Below, piece after piece: positions 9,415 to 20,570 of a stretch of DNA of 64,000 nt. The DNA comes from Ricinus communis (lineage: Eukaryota; Streptophyta; Magnoliopsida; Malpighiales; Euphorbiaceae), in NCBI RefSeq assembly GCF_019578655.1, contig NC_063260.1, forward strand, positions 18,038,723 to 18,102,722, given 5' to 3'. The notes beneath the pieces were generated by a model. That model worked only from the letters and a program-made list of their open reading frames with translations, had not been told where the DNA came from and made no database searches. A program made the translations under genes and the position numbers. Position 1 is the first letter of the stretch, and every line of letters starts with the position of its first letter.

Positions 9415-10996
9415 TCTAATCCTAATCTTATGAGCCTTTATCCGAACCCGAGCTCTCTTAGATTGCTAAGGAGGCGTATGCAGGCGATGAGGAGGAGATT
9501 GAATCAGAGATTCCTGTTCGTGAAACTAGTGAGATGGAGAACCACAATGCAAATGGAGGTAATGATGAAAGGACCATGTACGAGTTTGCTAGGCCCTCTC
9601 TAGCAGGGACGCAAACTGGGATAGTGAGGCCTCCCGTGGCGGCCAATAATTTTGAAATAAAGCCGAATGTAATCCAGATGATCCAGAATACGGTGCAATT
9701 TGGAGGATTGGCGAGCGAAGATCCGAACGAGCATATCGCCAACTTTTTGGAAATATGTGATACCTTTAAGATTAATGGAACAACTTATGATGCCATATGG
9801 TTGAGGCTGTTTCCTTTTTCCTTGAGGGATAGAGCGAAAAGATGGCTGCAGTCCTTGCCACCGAAAACGATCACTACCTGGACTTCTTTGGCTGAAAAGT
9901 TTTTGAATAAGTATTTTCCTCCTGCTAAGATTGCTCAAATGCGAAATAACATATCTTCTTTTATGCAGGGTGAAGATGAATGGATGTACGAAGCCTGGAA
10001 GCGCTTCAAGGACTTGTTAAGGTATTGCCCACACCATGGTCTTCCTCTCTGGATACAAGTGCAGACATTCTATAGTGGCATGAATACAGCCACTAGACAA
10101 ATGGTAGATGCAGCTGCAGGGGGAGCTATTAATAGTAAAACACCTGAGCAAGCCCAAGATTTGATAGAAGAGATGGCCACCAACACTTATCAGTGGCAAA
10201 TTCCACGGGCTAAAGGTCCAAGGCCCGTTGTATATCAGGCTGAGGTAAATCCTACAGCAGCTTTGGCGGCACAAGTAGAGCTACTTTCCAAAAAGATAAA
10301 ACAACTTCAGATGCCGGTCCAAGCAGTTCAGCCCGGATGTGAATTCTATGATGGACCGCATTACAGTGCCAATTGTAATACGGGAGGTATGTTTGCATCT
10401 TTTATGCCTACTAATGTTTCTAACGTTGAGCATGTTGATTATGTAGGAATCATCCTAATTTTGGATGGAGGAACTCCAATAACCAAGGTCCACCAGGATA
10501 CCAGAGGTTGCATCAGCAGCAACCTATGCAATCTATTCCCCATCAACCAGGAGGTAGTCAAGAGAAGAAACCTAACTTGGAAGAGTTGATGATGAAGTTC
10601 ATTGCAACTTCAGAGAATAGATTTCAGCAAACGGACACTGCCATTCGGAATCAACAAGCTTCAATTCAGAACTTAGAAACTCAAATTGGGCAGTTGTCTA
10701 GAATGATGGCTGAGAGGCAGCCAGGCACGCTTCCAAGTAACACAGAGTCTAATCCAAAGGAGCATGCCAAAGCAATTACTTTGAGATCAGGTAAGGAACT
10801 TACTAGTTCATCTAAGCCTTTTGCTAATAATGATTCTAATGTGCAGGTGGATGAGTCAGAAAAGAAAGACAAGCCTGAAGAGAAAGAAAAGGGAGCAGTT
10901 GAAGAGAAGGAGGATTCGAAGAAGATTCCCTTGAGGCCATACCAACCTCCCATTCCATATCCTGCAAAACTCAAGCAGGATAAAGTTGATCAGTAA
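9415..10996 (+). pseudogene. gag: E2 gag (Athila-type), broken
   Basis: This encoded the capsid/nucleocapsid protein of the cytoplasmic particle. The N terminus (about 9415-9470) is in one frame and the main part continues in another from about 9470. The retrotransposon gag domain (9700-10050) has FLEICDTF, LRLFPFSL, RAKRWLQSLP and a W-x-x-LAEKFLNKYFP block. A zinc-knuckle-like CEFYDGPHYSANC near 10337-10375 has lost its second Cys (Tyr instead). A second frameshift lies near 10450, and the C-terminal part (10508-10993) carries QQASIQNLETQIG, AITLRSG and a Lys/Glu-rich tail. A TAA at 10994-10996 separates gag from protease in the same frame; the other stops in this element look like C-to-T changes and this one may be too. 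Confidence 0.88.
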
Positions 10997-13900
10997 TTTG
11001 GTAAATTTTTAGATCTTTTTAAACAATTGCGGATTAACTTACCGTTTGTTAAAGCTATTTCGCAGATGCCAAAGTATGCAAAGTTTTTAAAAGAAATCCT
11101 AAGCAACAAGAGGAAGTTAGAGGATTTGGGATTGGTGACCTTGAATGCAGAATGCTCAGCAGTGTTTCAGAGCAAGATTCCAGTCAAACGACGCGACCCA
11201 GGGAGTTTTACTATACCTTGTTTGATTGGAGATAAATTGAAATTGCTAGCATTAGCTGATTTGGGAGCTAGCATCAATTTGATGCCTAGTTCATTATTTG
11301 AGAAGTTAGGACTAAGCACTTTTAAGCTAACTCCTACCAGGATGAGTATACAACTAGCAGACAGAACTGTTAAGTACCCGAAATGGATTATAGAAGATGT
11401 GCTAGTTAAAGTTAACAAATTTATATTTCCTGTGGATTTTGTTGTCATGGATATGAATGGTGAGAGTGATGTCCCATTGATCCTAGGTAGACCATTTTTA
11501 GCTACATCTAAAGCTTTGATAGATGTTAGTAGCGAAAAGCTGGAACTTAGGGCAGATGATGAGAGCATTACATTTGATTTGACTAAATCCTTGAGATACC
11601 CATATAAGCATGATGGTACTGTCTGTTCGATTGATTTTATCAATGATATTGTGGAATCTCAATTGCAGGAAATAATGATTGATGATCCTTTGCAAGTGGC
11701 AATGCAAGAAAATGAGGACAATTTATCCAATAAACAAGTGTTAGAGCAGCTAGAGCATTTATTAGCTGCTGATGTTGATGATAAAAAGACTGATGGTTTT
11801 GTTGATCTTGACAGGTCAAGAGTAAAGAAGCTGAAGCCTTCTTTGGAGGAGCCGCCCGTTCTTGAATTGAAAGAGTTGCCAGCGCACTTAATATATGCCT
11901 ACCTAGATGAAGCAAAGCACTTACCGGTTATTATTTTCGCTTATCTCACACCTGAAGAGAGGGAGATGGTACTGTGTATTTTGAGAAGGTATGCAAAGGC
12001 ATTTGCATATAAGACGGCTGATATACCAGGAATAAACTTGAGTTACTGCCTTCGTAAGATTTTGATGGAGGATGAGTTCAAACCGGTGGTGCAGCCATAA
12101 AGGCGGTTGAACCCTCATATGAAAGAGGTGGTTAAAAAAGAGGTAATTAAACTTCTTGATGCAGGTTTAATTTATCCTATTTCTGACAGTGCTTGGGTGA
12201 GTCCTGTGCAGGTGGTTCCTAAGAAAGAGGGCATGATGGTGGTGAAAAATGAAAAGGAGGAGCTGATCCCTACACGAACGGTAATGGGCTTTTGGGTTTA
12301 CATAGACTACCGACGCTTGAATGACGCAACCCGAAAGGACCACTTTCCCCTTCCTTTTATCGATCAAATGCTTGAGAGGCTTTCAGGCCATAAGTATTAC
12401 TGTTTTCTTGACAGTTTTTCTGGTTATTTTCAGATTCCCATAGCACCAGAAGACCAAGAGAAGACGACATTCACTTGTCCTTATGGCACATTTGCCTATA
12501 GGAGGATGCCGTTTGGCTTGTGTAATGCGCCTGCGAACTTTCAGCGGTGTATGATGGCCATTTTCCATGACATGATAGAGGAGTCGATGGAGGTCTTCAT
12601 GGATGACTTCTCTGTATTCGGTAACTCTTTTTCCCATTGTTTGCAAAATTTGGAAAGGATGTTAGCTAGGTGTATTGAAGCTAACCTGGTGTTGAATTGG
12701 GAAAAATGTCATTTTATGGTCCAAGAGGGTATAGTCTTGGGACATTAAGTGTCACATGCAGGGTTGGAAGTAGATAGAGCTAAAGTGGAAGTTATAAGTA
12801 AACTACCTCCCCCTACTTCGGTTAGGGCTGTTAGAATTTTCTTGGGGCATGCAGGGTTTTATAGAAGGTTCATTAAGGACTTTTCTAAGATCGCTAGGCC
12901 TTTAACTCAATTGCTAGTAAAAGATATACCTTTTGAATTTGATGATGATTGTTTAAGAGCTTTTGAGTTATTAAAGGAAAAACTAACCACGGCTCCCATC
13001 ATGGTTTCTCCTGATTGGGAGCTGCCCTTTGAGCTTATGTGCGATGCTAGTGATTTTGCAGTTGGAGCTGTTTTAGGCTAGCGCAAGGAGAAGAAATTTC
13101 AACCTATTTACTACGCTAGCAAGACACTTACGGACGCCCAAGAACACTATACAACCACAGAGAAGGAACTCCTAGCTGTCGTGTTCGCTTTTGACAAATT
13201 CTGTTCCTACCTTGTGCTGTCAAAGATAATTGTTTACACAGATCATTCTGCTTTAAGGTATTTATTTTCAAAGCATGATTCTAAGCCAAGATTGATTCGT
13301 TGGGTTCTTCTATTACAGGAATTTGACTTGGAAATTAAGGACAAACGAGGAGCTGAAAATCTTGCAGCAGACCATCTTTCTCGATTAGAGAACCCGCACT
13401 TGGAGGAGCTTAATGAGCAAGAGATCGATGACTTCTTTCCGGATGAGCACTTATGCTCAATGCAGTGGCAAATGATATTCCTTGGTTTTTGATTATGCAA
13501 ATTATTTGGTCGCAAGGGTACTCCCAGAAGGGTATGGCGGGCCGAAAGAAGAAATTCTTCTTGACTTGAAGTATTACATTTAGGACGACCCCTTCTTGTT
13601 TAGAATTTGTGCGGATCAAATTATCGGAGGTGTGTATATGGGGAGGAGATCATTCAAATTCTCAAGCATTGTCATGAGGGACCGGTTGGTGGACACCAAG
13701 CCGCAAATCCTCTGACGGGAAGGTTATGGATGCTTTGGTTTTTATTGGTACGACTATCTTCCAGGGATGCACGAGCTTATGTCCAGTTTGTGATGCATGC
13801 CAACGGTCAGGTAATATTTCTGTCCGAGATGAAATGCCCCAACATAGTATACAAGTATTGGAAATTTTTGATGTTTGGGGCATTAATTTTATGGGTCCTT

Positions 13901-14753
13901 TTCCTTCTTCGTATGGATGTAAGTATATAATGGTAGTTGTTGAATATTTTTCTAAATGGCCTGAGGCACAAGCCTTGCCTACTAATGATGCTAGGGTAGT
14001 TGTGAGGTTCCTTAAGAGATTATTCTCTAGGTCTGGAACACTTCGAGCATTAATTAGTGATAGGGGAACCCATTTCTGTAATTCTCAACTTGAGAAAGTG
14101 CTGAAAAGATATGGAGTATCTCAGTGATTCTCCAAACCTTATCACCCACAAACGAGTGGGCAAGTAGAGGTTACTAATAGGGGACTCAAGCGCATTTTAG
14201 AGAAGACTGTAGGAGCCAGCAGGAAAGATTGGACTACAAAGCTAGATGATGCTTTATGGGCATTTAGAACTGCCTATAGGACTTCTACAGGGTTCACTCC
14301 CTTTAGGCTTGTGTATGGAAAAGGTTTTCATTTACCTGTGGAGCTAGAACATAAAGCATTATGGGCACTTAAATCATGTAACTTTGATTTGGATACCGCA
14401 GGTAGACAAAGGCAGTGGCAAATAAATGAGCTAGAGGAGTGGCGTCAACAAGCCTATGAAAATTCAACAATCTACAAGGCGAAGACTAAACAATGGCATG
14501 ACAAGCGATTGAAAAATTGGAAGGAGTTTAACGTAGGAGATTATTATTTAACTCTCGTCTCCGTTTATTTCCAGGAAAGCTGAAGAGTCGTTGGTCGGGG
14601 CCATTTACAGTGACATAAGTCTTCCCTTATGGTGCGGTTGAAGTGCATCATCTAGAAAAGGGAAATTTCAAGGTTAATGGGCAGAGGTTGAAGCATTACC
14701 TTGGAGGGTCACTGGATGTGGAGGAGCGGGTGAATTTGGTGCTCCATTTCTGA
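10997..14753 (+). pseudogene. pol: E2 pol: protease, RT, RNase H, integrase, broken
   Basis: This was the enzymatic polyprotein for cDNA synthesis and integration. Protease (about 11180-11520) has the active site LADLGAS. RT (about 12110-12750) has IDYRRLN, the MPFGLCNAPANFQRCM block and the catalytic FMDD near 12595-12610, typical of Athila. RNase H (about 13015-13390) has CDASDFAVGAVLG and TDHSALRYL. Integrase (about 13640-14500) has a degraded HHCC zone, then GINFMG where the first catalytic Asp is Asn, ISDRGTHF with the second Asp, and the Glu in GQVEVTN. In-frame stops occur at 12098, 12746, 13079 and 14125, and frameshifts near 13490, 13735 and 14545. The C terminus runs to TGA at 14751-14753. 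It is not functional. Confidence 0.9.
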
Positions 14754-14979
14754 TTGAAAGAAAAGAATAAAGTCCAGCTTATGACTTTAAAGAAGCTTAT
14801 TTCTTTTAATTTCATTTTAATTCTTTAGTTTTCGTTGTGAACTTAGTTTGATTAGATTTTACAGTTTATTTTTGGTAAGTTTTATTTATGTTGAGTGTAT
14901 GAGTTGAGGACTTATTGGTTATGCAGGTGAGAAAGAGTGAGAAAGTGCTGGGAATCGCAACTTTTGCATTTTCTGGAGT

Positions 14980-15250
14980 TCAACACGGGTGTGTTAGAGA
15001 CCGTGTTCGTTAACACGGTCCGTGTTCTAATTGAAGAAAATCAAATTAAGATGAACACGTTTACAGTAGGAAACACGGGCATTTATGCCAGACCGTGTCC
15101 ACAACACGTTCCCGTGTCCAAGACCGTGTCCGAAACACGGGCGTGTTCTCAGAAGTGGTAAGTCAGCACGTTTTTATTCGCTTAACACGACCCGATATCC
15201 AGACCGTGTTCCTTAACACGGCCCCTGTTGGTGAACACGGGCGTGTTTCG
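14980..15250. promoter_or_regulatory. Internal CACGG/CCGTG cluster between pol and the third ORF of E2
   Basis: About fifteen ACACGG, CCGTGTT or CGTGTT units occur in both orientations, as in the LTR clusters, but inside the element. The cluster ends about 10 bp before a TATA box. Neither pol nor the third ORF extends into it. It looks like a second copy of the LTR U3 module or a convergent one. Confidence 0.65.
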
Positions 15251-15258
15251 TACACTGC

Positions 15259-15268
15259 CTATATATAC
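15259..15268 (+). promoter_or_regulatory. Candidate internal TATA box of E2
   Basis: CTATATATAC follows the internal palindrome cluster. A pyrimidine-rich stretch at about 15300-15360 follows it, as in plant start-site regions. It would start a transcript covering the third ORF. Confidence 0.5.
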
Positions 15269-15387
15269 CACTTCATTTCAAAATCTCCGAAAATTTTATT
15301 CTCCCCTTAGTTTTAGCAATTCTCTCCTTTCTTACTCTCTTATTTCTTATTTCTCATCTCGAAGGTTTTGGATATTACATTTGTCAA

Positions 15388-15903
15388 GTAAGTATCCTCC
15401 AACTTCATTTTCCATTATTTTATTTTGATATTAGTTCAAATTTATGTTTTCTTTGTGTTCGAATTTGTGTTTCAATTTTTTCTATCTTTTTTTAATTTAT
15501 TTCCTTATTTTATTATATGGTGGATGCATTTACATTCATGTTTGTGCTTGATTTTCTTTTATTTTCTGTAATGTAGTTTATATACTTAACTTGCTCATAT
15601 TTTCCATTTTTATTTTCCACCATTATTTATGATTGTGATTAATTCCTTATTTTTCTCTTTATTATTATTGTCGGCCATTAGCATGTTGGTTTGCCTTGTG
15701 ATGGATTATGGCGAAGTAAACTCCATATGGATGAATTGCAAATTTAATTGGTTAGCATTGCTTGGCAGTGTTGTGGATTAAATTTTCTTTGCAGGACATT
15801 GAGCAGTTTAATTTTATCGAGTTAAATCGTTTGGTTTGTTCATTTTATGTCGTTATGCTGCCAGAATTTTGTTGATCCTTAGTACTAAAAGTTTCCTTTT
15901 CAG
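15388..15903 (+). other. Candidate 5'-UTR intron before the E2 third ORF
   Basis: The donor CAA/GTAAGTAT begins at 15388 and the acceptor TTTTCAG/GT ends at 15903. A TACTAAA branch-point-like sequence lies at 15883-15889. The 516-bp interval is T-rich and contains no coding stretch, as expected of a plant intron. The acceptor is 6 nt upstream of the ATG at 15909. Confidence 0.5.
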
Positions 15904-15908
15904 GTACC

Positions 15909-17440
15909 ATGTCCACTAGACGAGGATCAGAAGTTTGCAAGAGGAGGCGGACCGATGGTTCCTCTTCCTCGCGATCGTCAGGCGCTGCACTGACTAGTTC
16001 AGGCCAAATTAGACCACCGCAGCGCCATCGATTCCTACTTTTCCAAGGGCAGCCCACCTTTGAGCAGAGATATCAATCGATGAGGCACAAAGATTTGGGA
16101 AAGGCGAGGATAGGATATCTTGAGACGCCCCCATTTCAACATTTTTTTGATATTGTTGAACCAACATATAGGGAGTTGACTGTGGAGTTTGCCAGCACTT
16201 TCTTTCTGCAAAGCCAGTTGCGGGACTTCCAACAACCAGATGCGATTAGTTTTAGACTAGCAAAGCAGACTTTCACAATGAGTGTACAGCAGTTTGGGGT
16301 ACACTTAGGCTTGGGGACTGAGGAGGATGCGGTGGAGAGGTTCTGGTCAGCTGTATACACCGCTGATGTGTCATATCCGCAGATGTGGGCCGAGATTTCC
16401 GATGACACCGAGGGATACAGTGCCGGCCGGTCAAGGCGTCTAACTTGCACGAGGTGCGGTACTTGCATGCATTCTTGGCTAGGACCATCAACGGCATAGG
16501 AGATAGCGGTGGTGTAGTTACCCAGTGGGACTGTTTATACTTTACGGCATGCACCGGCACCGGTCGACATGGGGTACTTATTGGCCAGACAGATCAGTGC
16601 CTTCTGCAATAACTCAAAGAAGGTAATTTTCTGTTTTGGGACTTACATTACTCGACTGGCTAGGAGTTTAAGAGTTTTGGAGGAAGCGATACCACATTTG
16701 ACAGAGCTGGGGGTGATGGAAACGTTAGGACTTCCCCAGATGGTTAGTATGGGGATGGTGACTCGTAGGCAGGGTCCGCTAGGACCAGAGTATAGATTGA
16801 GGAATGCTCTCTTGGCAGCACTCAGAGAGGAGCGACCTACCCCATGAGCCCATGGTACACAGGATGTCCCACCTTCTTCTGATATTCCGGAGTCTTCCTC
16901 CAGACCGTCTACTTCAGCTCTTTCTGGGTCTTCTTCAACTGTTTTAAGAGTCTCCCCAATTGAGTTTAGAGAGCTGCAGCTTAAAGTGCAGAGGTTGGTA
17001 GAGGAGCAGCAACAGCATTTCATTCGACAAGGGGCTTTTCAACAGGATCTTTTACAGCGTCAGGCTGAGTTTCAGAGCCAGATGATGGCTCAGTTTGAGA
17101 GGCAGAGGGCTATGCTTCAAGCCCTGATTGAGCAGGGAGGTAGATTATAGGCCTCTATGGCCAATGACATGTTTGATGATATTTTTGCTACAGACTTTGC
17201 ACCTGCCTGTCCATAGAGTCGGGTTCCAGAGCAGAGCCATTTTGACATCCCTCTAACGGATGATCTAGCTGGCCCTCCCTCTCTGACTGAGCACCCTTCA
17301 ACATAGCAGCCTAACGAGCCTCCTATTGACACTGCTCCTGTTGATCCACCAGCTCCTGCATGTGACACTACTTCCAATCCTCAGAGAGCAGCCACTCCTC
17401 CACCACGGACCGGCCGACACGATATACTGGCGATGCACCT
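15909..17440 (+). pseudogene. E2 third ORF: Athila ORF-1-family protein in the env position, broken
   Basis: The ATG at 15909 follows the intron-like acceptor. The N terminus is basic and Ser-rich (RRGSEVCKRRR), so it could be a nuclear signal. Residues about 65-140 contain F-DIVEPTYRELTVEFAST and QFGVHLGLGTEED, typical of the Athila ORF-1 family found between pol and the 3' LTR. Further parts follow: RYLHAFLARTI in a shifted frame near 16455-16490, then GYLLARQISAF and RRQGPLGPEYRLRNALL in the original frame (16569-16847). A TGA at 16845 precedes a Gln-rich coiled-coil (about 16965-17145) with VEEQQQHFIRQ. Frameshifts lie near 16430 and 16560, and stops at 16497, 16845 and 17147. The molecular function of this family is unknown. 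I see no clear signal peptide or membrane anchor, so it does not look like a true envelope protein. Confidence 0.7.
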
Positions 17441-17510
17441 CTTTTCACTTCGGAGCCATAATCAGGGCAGTATTAGTCCTTTTTCCTTTTTCATTTCATA
17501 TATTTTGTAC

Positions 17511-17543
17511 ACTGAGGACAGTGTGTCCTTCAAGTGTGGGGTG
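17511..17543 (+). promoter_or_regulatory. Internal PPT-like module of E2
   Basis: ACTGAGGACAGTGTGTCC is followed by TTCAAGTGTGGGGTGG, almost the same as 4122-4154 in E1. It lies about 1.4 kb before the 3' LTR, close to the end of the third ORF. Confidence 0.5.
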
Positions 17544-18914
17544 GTGATATCAATATATATTTGCTTTCATGTTCTATTATTTTTTTTATATGAAATTCAT
17601 ATCCTTTTCTAGTGTATATATCGCATTTCATTTATTCCATCTCAATTATTTGTTTATTCTTTGTGCAATTTTTTGTAAAATTTTGAAAATTTTTCACTTT
17701 GTTTCAATGCTCTTATTGTTGACTTGCTTTTGAAATCCTGTTTATGTCCATGTGATCGGGTAAAACCGATAGTGTTGAGTCTTGCGGAAGAATGTAAGAT
17801 AATTAGTTTGAGTTTTGCACTGAGTTGCTTTGGTTTATTTAATTCTGTTTTGATGATATTTGTTTGGAACCTACTCAAAAAGCACACTTGTGAGAAATTG
17901 AGCCTCAATTGTAAGCATACACTTTATATGCTTGTATTTATTTCTTGTTGAGAGTGTCGATTACTGTCTTTACCTTTAGAACTTGATCGGTAATGCTTAT
18001 GAGGGCCACAAGGAGAGTTTAATACTTTGGTATGATAGAGGCACTTAGGTTTTTCATTCTAGCCAAATAGCCTTCATTTGTTTATTGATTCTGTAGATAA
18101 CCCCTTCTTTCACCATTTCTTGTATCATATTCCATTACCATTTAGTTTTATTTTGCTTTGGGTTATGATTTTGCACATGAGTTGTTTTTATTGGGAATTT
18201 TTGTCTTGGGAATAGCTTTGGAATCTTGTAGCAGCTTACTTCAATCCAAAAAGAAATTCACTCTATTATGTGAATGTTCTTCCCTTATGAAAAAAAAAAG
18301 AAAAAAAGAAGAAGAAAAATATAGAAATTGAAGAATAAGAGGGAAAGGTGATGAAAAGAAAGAAAGTAAGTGAGCTAAACATTTTGACTTGATTCTTATT
18401 TCCCACCTTGGACTACTGTTCATTGTTTATCCCTTATAATTTTTGTGGCTTGTGTGCATGTCATGTATTTCATTGCAGAACACCATAGGTTCAACTCTGA
18501 CTAAATTTACCTACCCCTACCTAATCCCCATTATAACCCTTATAAAGACCTCTTGACATGGTTGTTGACTCTCCATAAGTGGTAGGAGTAGGATTTAAGA
18601 GCAAGCATATAGTAAGTAAGGCAGTAGTTGATGCATTGAGCGATTAAACACTACCTCTTTAAACACTTTGAGTGATTTAGAGTCAATCTGGTGAGGATTT
18701 GGTTCTAAATAATTTTGTTGAGATAGTATTTTGTGAATCAATAGCATCTTGGTTGTGATACTTGAATTGATTGCTTTGTTTCTTTCTGTTTGACTTACAC
18801 TTGTTAAGGATATGTGCAGGAGCTTTCTAGTTTGTCTGTCAGTTTAAGTGTTGTCTCTTAGTGGTTTATTTTCCTTATTTTACTTTTGATTGCTTGAGGA
18901 CAAGCAATGAGCTA
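17544..18914 (+). other. E2 3' non-coding block
   Basis: No gene is visible. It has an A/G-rich run at about 18288-18365 and blocks shared in order with E1 4155-5631, including CCCCATTATAACCC near 18527 and TAAAGACC near 18543. The 3' end has GCTTGAGGACAAGCAATGAG just before the PPT. Confidence 0.6.
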
Positions 18915-18927
18915 AGTGTAGGGTTAT
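18915..18927 (+). other. E2 polypurine-tract region
   Basis: AAGTGTAGGGTTA directly precedes the 3' LTR. One G-to-A change breaks the G run relative to E1. Confidence 0.6.
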
Positions 18928-18928
18928 T

Positions 18929-20342
18929 TGATGTGCGTAAAATACACACATCTAAATGGGGTTTTTAAGATCGATTTTATGGATATTTGGATGTGAATTG
19001 GTACCAACACTCACCCTATGCGTATGTTTGTGTGCATTAGGTCCAAAAGAAGTCAAAGAATGAAAAAGAAAAGAATTGGAGCATAATTGGACGTCAAAGC
19101 TGCCGAAACGAGCTAAGTACGAGCATGAGAAAGCTGAACATGGCCGTGTTGGTCTCAACACTGGCCGTGTTCTAAACACGGTCACAAACACAGGCCGTGT
19201 TGCCAACACGGGACCAAACACGGCCGTGTTGGACATCAAAGAAGAAGTAGATCTTATGGAGCACGACCACAGAGAGTAACACGGCCGTGTTTGAGGCGAC
19301 ATGGGGTATTAATTAAAAGAATGAAGAGAGAAAAAAAAGGAAGGCAGCTAGGGTTAGAACGTCCAAAACTCATCTTTTTCCCTGTCTAAGGGTTTGCTGA
19401 GTTGAAACTAAGAGAAAAGGAGACTTGGATCAAGGTTTCACTTGGATTCTCTTCGAAGATCAAAGATTGGCGAGGATTGTCGATTGGTTTCAATCCGAGT
19501 AAGAGGAACAAGAATCGATCCAAAATTAGGCACGAGAAATTGGAGCTGTTCACTCTTATCCAAGGGTGTATTCGGGTTCCTCTACCTTTACTCATTTTTT
19601 GTAATTGAACTCTTATTGGTTGTGATTATGAACATGATTAGCTAAGCTTATTAACCCATTGGGGTTCTTTATCTAGGGATTTTTGTACTTCAATTTTGAA
19701 TTGAATGTATTGATTGTCAATATTGGTTTGCAATGTAAGTATTTATTGATTTGTTCTTCATATCTTGTTGAATGATTTTTGAAATTTGAATGATCTTGAG
19801 AAAGACGTTTAGGTTTGGATTGTCCTTTGCAACCTAGAATTGAATTCACCTAGAGATAGGGTTTTTGTTCTACCGGATTGAGAATTAACAACTCTCAATA
19901 GTGTTAAATGGTACATAATGCTAATTTGGGTAATTAGAGTTAGGAAGAGATTTCAACCTAATTAATCTAAGTTAAGATGTTAGTGTCCTTGAGAAAGGCA
20001 TTAATTGTGTAGAGACTTTCCCACGGAAATTGGATTCAATCAATCAATTCCACCCTTAGTTTCCATTCCTTAGAGACAAGAATTCCCAAAGGGTTATTCT
20101 TTTACTTGAATTAATCATTCCCTAGTATACGTAGTTCGACAACAATTAGAGTAGCTATTATTTAATTTAGAAATTATTCATCAACACCATTTATGTTCTG
20201 TGATTAGATAACAAAGAAGATTGAGTAGATTTAGGTTCACACGTTCTTTGGGGAATACGACACTTGGTACTCGCCGTTAACTATACTCCACTGATAGGTA
20301 CACTGTCTTAGATCATAGTCTTGCTTGACTTAGCACACATCA
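18929..20342 (+). repeat. E2 3' LTR
   Basis: A 1414-bp direct repeat of 7799-9237. It is shorter mainly because part of the CACGG/CCGTG cluster near 19265-19280 is deleted. It ends CACATCA and is followed by the CAAGC duplication. Confidence 0.93.
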
Positions 20343-20570
20343 CAAGCGTGCCACGTGTGTGGTACACGAACCATGTTTGGATTTTGTGCTTCTAATTCTA
20401 ATAAAACGTTTGTGAGTTTTCAACGCTTTTAACCACAATTTATTTAATGCTCTACTAAATGGCATAAATGACTGTAAACTTAAATAACAAAAAAGTGCTG
20501 GAATAATATTACTTGAGAGTTTTAAAATACAAAAAAAATTTGATTGCATAAAGAAAATACATAGAAAATT
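20343..20570 (-). mobile_element. Element F, right segment: rest of its LTR (boundary uncertain)
   Basis: After the second CAAGC the sequence should resume the LTR of F that E2 interrupted. It contains TGGCACGCTTG on the minus strand, the same 11 bases found in the F PBS region about 30 bp inside. There is no coding sequence. I cannot fix the outer LTR end; 20570 is a guess. Confidence 0.35.

Larger units (their letters stand above)
7798..20342 (+). mobile_element. Element E2: full-length Athila-like Ty3/gypsy retrotransposon
   Basis: The 12.5-kb element has LTRs at 7799-9237 and 18929-20342 (TGATGTG...CACATCA), a perfect tRNA-Asp PBS, and gag, protease, RT, RNase H, integrase and an env-position third ORF in that order. 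A PPT region precedes the 3' LTR, and the target duplication is CAAGC. Gene order, the tRNA-Asp primer, the FMDD reverse transcriptase and the Athila-type third ORF place it in the Athila lineage. All three genes carry stops and frameshifts. The LTRs differ by roughly 30 substitutions by eye plus a small deletion in the palindrome cluster of the 3' copy. It lies within an LTR of F. Confidence 0.93.

Noticed and set aside
15909..17440. E2 third ORF as a true envelope glycoprotein
   Set aside because: It has no signal peptide, transmembrane segment or fusion motif that I can see. Family resemblance is to the Athila ORF-1 type, of unknown function.
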